A stretch of DNA of 5,586 bases from an uncultured Solirubrobacterales bacterium (GCA_903830015.1 CAIKSH010000085.1:1-5586); one strand, 5' to 3'; numbered from the stretch's first letter, positions 1 to 5,586 are shown. The notes: generated by a model from the letters alone, not told the origin. Numbers and translations: made by a program.

Positions 1-1257
1 GAAGTTGACGACGTTGAGGACCTGGATGTCCTCCTCGAGCTCGGGGAGGGTGATCTGCACCCGCTCGCAGACCTCCTCGACCGAGAGGCGCTGGCCGGCG
101 CGCCCGGAGGTGATCAGGATCGAGGCGAGGGTTACCAGGCGGGCGAAGCGCTCGGGCCGGATCGCCGCCTCGCGCCGGCCGCGGGGCTCCTCCTCGGGCT
201 CTTCCTCCTCGGTGGTGGCGCTGGGTAGGGCCTCGGCGAGCTTGGGCTGGCCCTCGTGGCGCTTGACGATCAGGGAGATCCGCTCCTTGGTCTCGGAGAC
301 CAGCTCCGGCGGCCCGGCGATCTTGGCGTGCTCGCCGAGGCTGAAGACGAAGGAGATCAGCTGGCGCGAGGAGGAGTACGGGGTGGTGAAGACCACGTCG
401 CCGTCGCCCTTCTCGATCTCGCCATAGCGGCCGAAGTTGCGCTCGACCTGCCAGGCGATCCGCTCGGAGACGAGGATCTCGGCCACGCCCTGCTCCTCGC
501 CGAACTGCCAGTCGGCGCGGCTGGCGTACTCGCGGGGGTCGAACTCCTCGGGGCGCTTGAAGTCGTGCTCGGCCTTGGTGGCGTAGGCGACCTTGCCCTG
601 GATCCGGGAGAGGCGGAAGACGCGGATCGCCTCGCGCTCGTGGGACCAGCCCAGGAGGTAGAACTGGCCGCCGCGGAAGAGCAGGTGGTAAGGGTCGACC
701 TTCCGCGAGCCGATCTCGTCGCGCTCCATCGTGAAGTAGTCGAAGGTGACCGTCTTCTGGCGGAAGATCGCGGTCTCGATCTTGGCCAGCCGCTGGGAGA
801 GCTCGTGGCCGCCGGCCGAGGCGGTGATCCCGAGGGCCAGCGAGTTCTGCTCGGGGCCGTCGAGGGGGCTCGGGCGGCCCCAGGTGATCTGCTGGAGGGC
901 CAGTCGGAGCGGCTCGGCGTAGGCGAACTCGCCGTCCAGGAGGCTGAGCGCGACCTGGAGGGCGGCGAGCTCATCGTCGGTGAACTCGATCGCCGGGAGG
1001 TGGAAGTTCTCCGGCCGCAGCGAGTAGTTCTCCTGCTCGGCGGCGCCGTCGGAGGGCCGGTCGACGGTGAGCTGGATGCCCAGCGAGTCGAGCTCGGCGC
1101 GGTCGGCGTAGAAGCGGCGGGCGAAGGCGTCCTCGTTCATCCCGCTGTAGCCCTCCACGTCGCGGCGGATCTCCAGGGCGGTGACCGGGCGACGTTCGGC
1201 CATGAGGTAGGAGATGAGCGAGAGCTGACGGATCAGCTTTTCGGTGTCCTTCGCCAT
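1..1257 (-). CDS. pafBC: PafBC-type fused WYL-domain transcriptional regulator (3' end outside window)
   Basis: The first 419 codons are present; the frame is still open at the left edge. Order of domains: N-terminal winged helix (about residues 1-65), WYL domain (about 155-230, with GGQFYLLGW and the arginine-rich IRVFRLSRI), WCX-like region (about 257-335), an acidic then basic linker (348-363, TTEEEEPEEEPRGRR), and from about residue 368 a second winged helix (RFARLVTLASILITSG). This restart matches a PafB unit followed by the head of a PafC unit in one polypeptide. PafB and PafC form a DNA-binding activator of the RecA/LexA-independent DNA-damage response in actinobacteria, and naturally fused versions are known. 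The WYL domain is thought to sense a ligand, probably single-stranded nucleic acid. In the aromatic-Tyr-Leu triad, Phe replaces Trp here. The ATG at 1255-1257 was chosen because its N-terminus fits the family and a -10-like TATGGT lies 9 bases upstream; there is no Shine-Dalgarno sequence. A plain WYL regulator is the alternative, but the second winged helix argues for PafBC. Confidence 0.88.
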   Translation of the reverse strand, partial: MAKDTEKLIRQLSLISYLMAERRPVTALEIRRDVEGYSGMNEDAFARRFYADRAELDSLGIQLTVDRPSDGAAEQENYSLRPENFHLPAIEFTDDELAALQVALSLLDGEFAYAEPLRLALQQITWGRPSPLDGPEQNSLALGITASAGGHELSQRLAKIETAIFRQKTVTFDYFTMERDEIGSRKVDPYHLLFRGGQFYLLGWSHEREAIRVFRLSRIQGKVAYATKAEHDFKRPEEFDPREYASRADWQFGEEQGVAEILVSERIAWQVERNFGRYGEIEKGDGDVVFTTPYSSSRQLISFVFSLGEHAKIAGPPELVSETKERISLIVKRHEGQPKLAEALPSATTEEEEPEEEPRGRREAAIRPERFARLVTLASILITSGRAGQRLSVEEVCERVQITLPELEEDIQVLNVVNF

Positions 1258-1266
1258 TGGCCGGTC

Positions 1267-1272
1267 ACCATA
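1267..1272 (-). promoter_or_regulatory. -10 element of pafBC (leaderless start)
   Basis: On the minus strand TATGGT is followed by exactly 9 bases and then the ATG of pafBC. This would put the transcription start within a few bases of the start codon. No good -35 is seen at 16-18 bases spacing. The site suggests pafBC can be transcribed separately from the upstream nuclease gene. Confidence 0.55.
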
Positions 1273-1332
1273 TTCGCAGCCCGGCCGCGGCAGGCCTCCC
1301 GGGACCGGTGCGGTTTCGGACTTTGCGGGTTT

Positions 1333-2358
1333 TCAGGCCGCGGCCCGGCCCGGCGAGCCTTCGCCGGCGGGGCCGAACCAGGCGCCGCCGCCGAGGGCGC
1401 GGTCGAAGCCCGACCAGCTGCTGCCCGGCGCCAGCTCGCGCTCGAGCCGGTCGAAGCTGCCCAGGCGGCCGCCCAGGTTGTCGATCATGTGGACGAGGGT
1501 CGCCTCGCGCGTGGCGGGCACCACCGGGCTTCCGTGCTCGAGCGAACCGTGGTGGCTGAGGATGATGTGGGAGATCGCCTGGGCCAGGGCCGGCGGGAAG
1601 CCGTCGATCTCCTCCATCGCCTGGCGCACGATCGCGTAGCCGAGCGGGATCTCGCCCTGCAGGCGGCCGGCGTCGGAGAGGTCGATCACGCCGTCTGATT
1701 CCTCGTAGGCCTCGGTCTTGCCGATGTCGTGGAGGATCGCCCCGGTGACCGCGATGTCCCGGTCGATCCCGGGGAAGGTGGAGCTGGCGGCGCTGACCGC
1801 CTCGGCGACGGTGAGCGAGTGCTCGAGCAGGCCGCCGGGGTAGGCCTGGTGGATGAACTTGGCCGCCGGCGCCTGGCGGAAGCGCTCCCAGCGGCTGCCG
1901 TCCGGGCCGATCAGGCCGTCGAGGAGCTGCTGCAGGTGGGGGTCCTGGATGGTGGCCAGCAGCGAGCGCAGGTCGGCCTCCATGGCCTCCACGTCGCGGG
2001 TGGGGCCGACGCTCAGCTCGGCCTCGTCGTAGCTGCCCTCGTCGGCCTCGCGGACGCCGTAGAGGCGCAGCTGCGGGCCGTAGCGCTCGTGTACCTCGTA
2101 CTTCGCGCGCACGTGGACCGGTCGGCCAGTCCGGCAGAGTTCGGAGTGGGAGTCGACGTCATCCCAGACCATCGCGGGCAGCGCGCCGCTGCGGTCGCCG
2201 AGCGTGAGCTTGAGGTACGGGTCGCCGTTGCCCTTCTCGCGGCGCTCGGCGGCCTTGACCAGGAGCACCTGGTCGAGCTCGTCTCCTTCACCGAATTCGC
2301 TGAGCAGCACCGGCGCAACGGTAGGGGTGCTTTCGGACGGCTGACGGGGCCGGTTCAT
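1333..2358 (-). CDS. YhaM-like 3'-5' exoribonuclease (OB-fold + HD domain)
   Basis: A 341-residue protein in the YhaM family layout: an OB-fold nucleic-acid-binding domain (about residues 18-105, with NGDPYLKLTLGDRSG) and an HD phosphohydrolase domain (about 165-300). Likely metal ligands are visible: H180 in GGLLEHSL, H210-D211 in GAILHDIGK, H269-H270 in the family hallmark ILSHHGSLEHGSP, and D293 in HMIDNLGG. Family members degrade RNA or single-stranded DNA from the 3' end in the cytoplasm, metal-dependently. About 320 residues is usual. The coordinates use the outermost ATG, but an in-frame GTG at 2308-2310 (codon 17) is at least as likely: homologues begin near VLLSEFGEGDELDQ, the first 16 residues are Pro/Ser/Thr-rich, and a -10-like TACCGT precedes the GTG whereas the ATG has neither a -10 nor a Shine-Dalgarno. 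It lies 75 bases upstream of pafBC on the same strand. Activity is inferred from family membership. Confidence 0.88.
   Translation of the reverse strand: MNRPRQPSESTPTVAPVLLSEFGEGDELDQVLLVKAAERREKGNGDPYLKLTLGDRSGALPAMVWDDVDSHSELCRTGRPVHVRAKYEVHERYGPQLRLYGVREADEGSYDEAELSVGPTRDVEAMEADLRSLLATIQDPHLQQLLDGLIGPDGSRWERFRQAPAAKFIHQAYPGGLLEHSLTVAEAVSAASSTFPGIDRDIAVTGAILHDIGKTEAYEESDGVIDLSDAGRLQGEIPLGYAIVRQAMEEIDGFPPALAQAISHIILSHHGSLEHGSPVVPATREATLVHMIDNLGGRLGSFDRLERELAPGSSWSGFDRALGGGAWFGPAGEGSPGRAAA
2318..2323 (-). promoter_or_regulatory. Candidate -10 element for the YhaM-like gene
   Basis: TACCGT on the minus strand ends 7 bases before the in-frame GTG at 2308-2310. If used, the gene starts at codon 17 of the longer frame with little or no leader. 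There is no recognisable -35. The 7-base spacing differs from the 9 bases at the other genes, so this is weaker. Confidence 0.3.
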
Positions 2359-2369
2359 CGCTGTAGGGT
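2341..2369 (+). promoter_or_regulatory. Promoter of the SDR-ROK operon (-35/-10)
   Basis: CTGACG at 2341-2346 matches TTGACA at 4 of 6 positions. It is separated by an optimal 17 bases from TAGGGT at 2364-2369, a TANNNT -10. Nine bases later comes the GTG at 2379. This is the most complete sigma-70/HrdB-like promoter in the window. It predicts a leaderless or near-leaderless transcript. The -35 would lie inside the YhaM-like coding region if that gene began at its outermost ATG. Confidence 0.55.
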
Positions 2370-2378
2370 TGCCCGCTG

Positions 2379-3074
2379 GTGGCGGAATCGGACATGGCGC
2401 AGACGGCGATAATCACCGGCGGTACCGGCGGCCTGGGCACCGCGGTGACCACCCGCTTCCTCGACGACGGCTGGCGCGTGGTCGTGCCGTGGGTGGCCGA
2501 GTCGGAGCTCGGCCGGCTCGAGGAGCGCGACGGGCTGGAGCTGGTCCAGGCCGACCTGCTCGACGAGGGCTCGGTGGCCGAGGTGGCCGCGCTGGCCGGC
2601 GATTCCACGCGCGCGGTGGTGAACCTCGTCGGCGGCTTCCACGCCGGGGAGCCGATCCACAAGACCCCGCTCTCCGACCTGGAGGGCCAGCTGCGGCTCA
2701 ACCTGTTCACCGGCTGGCTGGTGACCTCGGCGGCGCTCCCGGCGATGCTCGCTGCCGGCGACGGCGCGATCGTCTGCGTGGCCTCGCGCGCCGCGCTGGA
2801 TCCCTTCAGCGGCGGTGCCCCCTACACGATCGCCAAGCAGGCGGTCCTCGGCTTCGTCGACGCGCTCGACGCCGACTACTCGGCCGAGGGGATCCGGGCC
2901 AACGCGATCCTGCCCTCGGTAATCGACACGCCCGGCAACCGCGCCGCCCAGCCCGACGCCGACCCCTCCGGCTGGGTCTCTCCGGCGCAGCTGGCCGACA
3001 CCATCGCCTTCCTCTGTTCACCCGGGGCCGCCGCGACCAGCGGCGCCCACCTACCTGTCTACGGAAAGGCCTGA
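2379..3074 (+). CDS. Short-chain dehydrogenase/reductase (SDR family)
   Basis: A 231-residue classical SDR, a normal length for the family. It should be a cytoplasmic NAD(P)-dependent oxidoreductase; the substrate cannot be read from sequence. The glycine-rich Rossmann motif TGGTGGLG is at residues 13-20. VNLVGG (from N82) stands in for the usual NNAG motif. N108, S136, Y149 and K153 (YTIAK) form the catalytic tetrad, and NAILPSVIDTP follows the active site as usual. The GTG at 2379 is preferred because the -10 TAGGGT sits exactly 9 bases before it, as at two other genes here. The in-frame ATG at 2394 would give MAQTAIITGG, a typical SDR N-terminus, and has only a weak purine run upstream, so it stays possible. 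The stop codon is one base from the ROK kinase start, so the two are almost certainly co-transcribed and may act on a related sugar or polyol. Confidence 0.9.
   Translation: MAESDMAQTAIITGGTGGLGTAVTTRFLDDGWRVVVPWVAESELGRLEERDGLELVQADLLDEGSVAEVAALAGDSTRAVVNLVGGFHAGEPIHKTPLSDLEGQLRLNLFTGWLVTSAALPAMLAAGDGAIVCVASRAALDPFSGGAPYTIAKQAVLGFVDALDADYSAEGIRANAILPSVIDTPGNRAAQPDADPSGWVSPAQLADTIAFLCSPGAAATSGAHLPVYGKA
3063..3069 (+). promoter_or_regulatory. Ribosome binding site of the ROK kinase gene
   Basis: GGAAAGG lies 6 bases before the ATG at 3076 and inside the last codons of the SDR gene. It is a clear Shine-Dalgarno sequence in a window where most starts lack one. It fixes the kinase start and fits translational coupling across the TGAG-ATG junction. 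Confidence 0.7.
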
Positions 3075-3075
3075 G

Positions 3076-4113
3076 ATGCCACTGTTTCGACGCTCCAACC
3101 CGCAGGAAGCCCAGCCCCAGCAGCCGTTCGTGGCCCGCACCGACGCAGGGAGCCTGCGCGGCGGGGTCGACCTCGGCGGCACCAAGATCCAGGCGCTGAT
3201 CGTCGACGCCGAGAGCAAGGTCCTCGGCCGCGCCCGCGCCGCCACCCCGCACGAGGGCGGGCCGCCGGCGGTGATCGACGCGATCGCCGCGACGGTAGGC
3301 GAGGCGCTGGCCGACGCCAACGTGGAGAGCACGCAGCTGAGCGGGATCGGGATCGGTTCCCCGGGCAGCGTCGACCACTCCACCGGGACGGTGGCCAACG
3401 CCAGCAACCTGCCCGACTGGATGGACCCCTACCCGATGGGCCCGGAGATCTCCGCGCGTTTCGGCGGCCTGCCGGTCGTCCTGGGCAACGACGTCGACGT
3501 GGCGGTAAACGCCGAGTTCCAGCTCGGCGCCGGGCGCCCTTACCCGTCGATCCTCGGGGTCTGGTGGGGAACCGGGGTCGGCGGCGGCGTGATCCTCAAC
3601 GGCATGAACTGGGTCGGCCGCGGCTTTGCCGGGGAGTTCGGCCACCAGGTGATCGAGCGCGGCGGCGCGCGCTGCGGCTGCGGCAACCGGGGCTGCGTGG
3701 AGGCCTACGCCGGCCGTAAGGACATGCAGCGCTGGGTTACGGCCAAGGTCGAGGACGGGAGCAAGACCAAGCTCTTCAAGATCGCCAAGCACAAGCACCG
3801 CGATTCGCTGACCAGCGGCGTATGGGCGCGGGCGATCCGCGACGACGACAGGCTCGCCGAGCGGGCGGTCCGCCGCGCCACGCGGGCGCTCGGCGCCGGG
3901 ATCGCCTCGTCGATCAACCTGCTCGACCTGCCGGCGGTGGTCGTCGGCGGCGGCATGGGCGAGCGGTTCTTCGTCGACAGGCAGGCGGAGATCGCCAAGT
4001 ACATGGAGGCCAACCTCTTCCGCCGGGAGGATCCGCCGGCCCTGCTGGCCACCGAGCTGGGCGACGACGGCGGGGCGATCGGCGCCGCCCTGCTCCTGCT
4101 TCCCGGGGCCTGA
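3076..4113 (+). CDS. ROK-family sugar kinase (glucokinase-like)
   Basis: A 345-residue ROK kinase, expected to phosphorylate a hexose such as glucose, or an N-acetylated amino sugar, with ATP in the cytoplasm. Seen in order: the phosphate-binding motif VDLGGTK (31-37), GIGSPGSVD (91-100), the catalytic aspartate D139 in GND, GTGVGGG (165-171), the ExGH sugar-binding motif (E187-H190), and the ROK zinc site CGCGNRGCVE with likely ligands H190, C200, C202 and C207. The adenosine-side GGGMG (291-295) and GAIGAALL follow. All key residues are present. The first 28 residues are an extra Gln/Pro-rich extension, while the good Shine-Dalgarno at 3063-3069 supports this ATG. A DNA-binding domain is absent, so this is a kinase rather than a NagC/Mlc-type repressor. 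Polyphosphate glucokinase is less likely because the usual TLGTGIG-type motif is replaced by WWGTGVGGG. It forms an operon with the SDR. Exact sugar specificity is not resolved. Confidence 0.9.
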   Translation: MPLFRRSNPQEAQPQQPFVARTDAGSLRGGVDLGGTKIQALIVDAESKVLGRARAATPHEGGPPAVIDAIAATVGEALADANVESTQLSGIGIGSPGSVDHSTGTVANASNLPDWMDPYPMGPEISARFGGLPVVLGNDVDVAVNAEFQLGAGRPYPSILGVWWGTGVGGGVILNGMNWVGRGFAGEFGHQVIERGGARCGCGNRGCVEAYAGRKDMQRWVTAKVEDGSKTKLFKIAKHKHRDSLTSGVWARAIRDDDRLAERAVRRATRALGAGIASSINLLDLPAVVVGGGMGERFFVDRQAEIAKYMEANLFRREDPPALLATELGDDGGAIGAALLLLPGA

Positions 4114-4138
4114 TGCCCTCGAAAAGCGCGTAAGGCCG

Positions 4139-4152
4139 GGCCCGGGCGGGCC
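4139..4152 (+). terminator. Weak hairpin after the ROK kinase gene
   Basis: GGCCC and GGGCC can pair as a 5-bp stem with a 4-base loop, 26 bases after the kinase stop codon. There is no T-tract, and such pairings are common in GC-rich DNA, so this is only a candidate end for the SDR-ROK transcript. Confidence 0.2.
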
Positions 4153-4189
4153 TGAAAGGGCGCGTGCGGGGTTGCCGGCCGGCCGCGAC

Positions 4190-4195
4190 TAGCCT
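4190..4195 (+). promoter_or_regulatory. -10 element of the L,D-transpeptidase gene (leaderless start)
   Basis: TAGCCT ends exactly 9 bases before the ATG at 4205, the same geometry as at pafBC and the SDR. No Shine-Dalgarno and no clear -35 are visible. An 8-bp inverted repeat (4176-4183 with 4197-4204) flanks the hexamer. Confidence 0.5.
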
Positions 4196-4204
4196 CGCCG
4201 GCCG

Positions 4205-5224
4205 ATGGCCCGGCGCTTCCTGCTCACAGCCTCCTGCGCGGCCGCGCTCGCCGTGCCCGTTCCGGCGGCCGTCGCCGCCCCGGCGACCGTTCCCGAGAGC
4301 CCCAACGTCACTGTCGGCGACATATCCCTCTCCGGCCTGACCTACGAGCAGGCGGTCGAGCGCCTCGAGAGCCGCGTGCGCCCGGCCCTGATGCGCAAGG
4401 TGGTCGTCCGCCTTGGCGCCCGCCAGTTCACGATCACCGGCGCGCAGGCCGGCGTCAGGTTCGACGCGGCGGCCACCGCCCGCCGCGCGCTCGCCGTCGA
4501 TCCCGCCCCGGGCGCCGGCCCGGTCGAAGGCGCCGCCAGCGTTCCGGCGGTCATCGATCCGGTGGTCCGCCATTCGCGGCTGGCCGTTCGCGCCTTCGCC
4601 CAGAAGGCGGCCGCCCAGGCCGGCCGGCCGGCCCGCGGTGCGCGCGTGCGCCTGGGTATCCGCAGGCAGCGCGTGACCGGCGCGAAGATCGGCCTGCGCT
4701 TCGACGCTGCCGCGCTGGCCAGCCAGGTCGACGCGGCGCTCGATTCCCCGAGCGCCCCGCGGCTGCTGACCCAGCGCGGGCGCCGCGTGGTTCCGTCGCG
4801 CAGCATCACCGAGCTGCGGCGCATGTTCGGGACGATCGTCACCGTCGACCGCGCGAGCTTCACCCTGCGCCTCTTCAAGCACCTCAAGTGGGTCAAGAGC
4901 TACAAGGTCGCGGTCGGCATGCCGGCCTACCCGACGCCGACCGGCAACTTCCGGGTGCAGAACAAGCAGGTCAACCCCACCTGGTCGGTGCCCAACAGCC
5001 CCTGGGCCGGGGAGCTGGCCGGGTCGCGGATTCCCGGTGGCTCGCCGGCCAACCCGCTGAAGGCCCGCTGGATCGGCGTCTCGGGCTCGGTCGGGATCCA
5101 CGGCACCGGCGACGAGTGGTCGGTCGGCTCCCGGGCCTCGCACGGCTGCATCCGCATGCGGGTGGCCGACGTGATCGCCCTCTACCCGCGCGTCCCCGTG
5201 GGCGCCCGGGTCATGATCCGCTGA
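4205..5224 (+). CDS. Secreted L,D-transpeptidase (YkuD) with PG_binding_4-like domain
   Basis: A 339-residue exported cell-wall enzyme that should form 3-3 peptide cross-links, or attach proteins, in peptidoglycan. Residues 1-25 are a Sec signal peptide (MARR, a hydrophobic alanine-rich core, then AVAA at a likely cleavage point). Residues about 35-195 resemble the PG_binding_4/VanW-associated fold, opening with VGDISLSGLTYEQAVERL, and contain two similar stretches (77-96 and 157-175, both TGA..G.RFDAAA). Residues about 207-339 are the YkuD catalytic domain, with H299 in GIHGTG and the active-site motif SHGCIRM (S312, H313, C315, R317). All catalytic residues are present, so it should be active and, as for the family, sensitive to carbapenems but not most penicillins. 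The ATG was chosen for the signal peptide and the TAGCCT 9 bases upstream. It appears to be a single-gene transcript ending at the hairpin at 5244-5275. Confidence 0.92.
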   Translation: MARRFLLTASCAAALAVPVPAAVAAPATVPESPNVTVGDISLSGLTYEQAVERLESRVRPALMRKVVVRLGARQFTITGAQAGVRFDAAATARRALAVDPAPGAGPVEGAASVPAVIDPVVRHSRLAVRAFAQKAAAQAGRPARGARVRLGIRRQRVTGAKIGLRFDAAALASQVDAALDSPSAPRLLTQRGRRVVPSRSITELRRMFGTIVTVDRASFTLRLFKHLKWVKSYKVAVGMPAYPTPTGNFRVQNKQVNPTWSVPNSPWAGELAGSRIPGGSPANPLKARWIGVSGSVGIHGTGDEWSVGSRASHGCIRMRVADVIALYPRVPVGARVMIR

Positions 5225-5243
5225 CCCGGCCGCGGTGATAGCG

Positions 5244-5275
5244 CGCCGCCGCCCGGTTTTCCGGGCGCGGCGGCG
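5244..5275 (+). terminator. Strong GC hairpin after the L,D-transpeptidase gene
   Basis: A 13-base left arm (5244-5256) pairs with 5261-5275 around a TTTT loop, with one two-base bulge in the right arm. It starts 20 bases after the stop codon. There is no T-tract after the stem, which is common for actinobacterial terminators. It probably insulates the transpeptidase from the next gene. Confidence 0.6.
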
Positions 5276-5288
5276 GCATGTGCTTTCC

Positions 5289-5294
5289 TATGGG
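5289..5294 (+). promoter_or_regulatory. Possible -10 element for the hydroxylase gene
   Basis: TATGGG lies 8 bases before the ATG at 5303. It lacks the final T of TANNNT and has no -35, so it is only suggestive. It would again imply a very short leader. Confidence 0.2.
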
Positions 5295-5302
5295 CGATCG
5301 CG

Positions 5303-5586
5303 ATGCTGGTTCCCAGTCCGCCCCCACAGCCGGATCCGAACTCGATGAAGCGCGAGGAGTACCTCAAGGCCTCGCCGCCGATGTTCAATTCGCCGCTGCT
5401 GGACAAGGTCACGCGCGTGCACTTCCTCGTCGTGCCGGCGATCTTCGTGCCGGCGATCATCGTCTTCGCCTGGCTGGGCCTGCAGGAGGTCACCTGGTGG
5501 CAGGCGATCCTCTGGGCCATCGGCGGCTACGTGGTATGGACCTTTACCGAGTACTGGCTGCACCGCGTGATCTTCCACTTTGAGTC
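5303..5586 (+). CDS. Fatty acid hydroxylase / sterol desaturase family membrane protein (5' part only)
   Basis: The first 94 codons are present and the frame is open at the right edge. After a Pro-rich start, residues 16-40 (MKREEYLKASPPMFNSPLLDKVTRVH) resemble the N-terminus of bacterial FA2H-like hydroxylases. Two membrane segments follow (about 41-60 and 66-82). The second runs into EYWLHRVIFHFE, whose H87 and H92 make the first HX4H box of the di-iron membrane hydroxylase family. The later histidine boxes would lie outside the window. Family members hydroxylate fatty acyl chains, sterols or carotenoids in the membrane using oxygen and an electron donor; the FA2H-type motif suggests lipid acyl chains, but this is inference. 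The start at 5303 is uncertain: an in-frame ATG at 5345 (residue 15) is a good alternative, and neither has a Shine-Dalgarno sequence. It is separated from the transpeptidase by the strong hairpin, so is likely transcribed independently. Confidence 0.8.
   Translation, partial: MLVPSPPPQPDPNSMKREEYLKASPPMFNSPLLDKVTRVHFLVVPAIFVPAIIVFAWLGLQEVTWWQAILWAIGGYVVWTFTEYWLHRVIFHFE

Noticed and set aside
1297..1304. Palindrome TCCCGGGA upstream of pafBC as an operator
   Set aside because: Its symmetry does not extend beyond 8 bases and such short GC palindromes are common in this DNA.
1258..1332. A PafBC-type damage-promoter motif (TTGTCRGTG-like) in front of pafBC, indicating autoregulation
   Set aside because: No such motif is visible upstream of the TATGGT hexamer, nor elsewhere in the gaps.
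256..1698. A 480-codon open frame on the plus strand
   Set aside because: It is antisense to pafBC and the YhaM-like gene, spans their boundary, and its translation is repetitive Leu/Gly/Glu/Val/Ala sequence with no domain, as expected opposite GC-rich genes.
2806..3798. A 330-codon open frame on the minus strand
   Set aside because: It is antisense to the SDR and the ROK kinase, both with intact catalytic motifs; its His/Arg/Ala-rich product has no recognisable motif.
4226..4237. LTASC in the transpeptidase signal peptide as a lipobox
   Set aside because: The cysteine is residue 11, leaving too short a hydrophobic segment before it, while a normal AVAA-type cleavage region follows at residues 22-25.
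3914..5143. A 409-codon open frame on the minus strand
   Set aside because: It is antisense to the end of the ROK kinase and most of the L,D-transpeptidase and is low-complexity Gly/Arg/Ala sequence.
1..5586. A new defence or mobile system
   Set aside because: All genes belong to recognised chromosomal families with even base composition; there are no integrase, transposase, toxin, repeat array or flanking repeats.

Overview
This window is GC-rich chromosomal DNA with strong G/C preference at third codon positions. It looks like ordinary housekeeping sequence from a high-GC actinobacterium. A fused PafB-PafC type WYL regulator points to Actinobacteria, and the combination with a YhaM-type OB/HD protein and very short TANNNT-led gene starts makes me lean towards Thermoleophilia/Solirubrobacterales. 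That placement is an inference, not something the sequence proves. I see no mobile element, CRISPR array, tRNA or rRNA.

Layout. The left part (about 1-2358) is read on the minus strand. A YhaM-like OB-fold/HD-domain 3'-5' exonuclease comes first, followed 75 bases later by a PafBC-type transcriptional activator that runs off the left edge. The right part (about 2379-5586) is read on the plus strand. It holds a short-chain dehydrogenase (SDR), a tightly coupled ROK-family sugar kinase, a secreted L,D-transpeptidase with a peptidoglycan-binding-like domain, a strong GC hairpin, and the first 94 codons of a membrane fatty-acid hydroxylase/sterol desaturase family protein that runs off the right edge. 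The two halves diverge from a compact promoter region at about 2311-2378. No gap between genes exceeds 100 bases.

How it works together. The YhaM-like nuclease and PafBC fit a nucleic-acid maintenance and DNA-damage theme. The SDR and ROK kinase are probably one transcript acting on a sugar or polyol, substrate unknown. The L,D-transpeptidase and the lipid hydroxylase both modify the cell envelope but appear separately transcribed.

The most notable pattern is regulatory. Three independent genes (pafBC, the SDR, the L,D-transpeptidase) carry a TANNNT -10-like hexamer exactly 9 bases before the start codon. This implies leaderless or nearly leaderless mRNAs and helps choose start codons. I found no convincing undescribed multi-gene system here.
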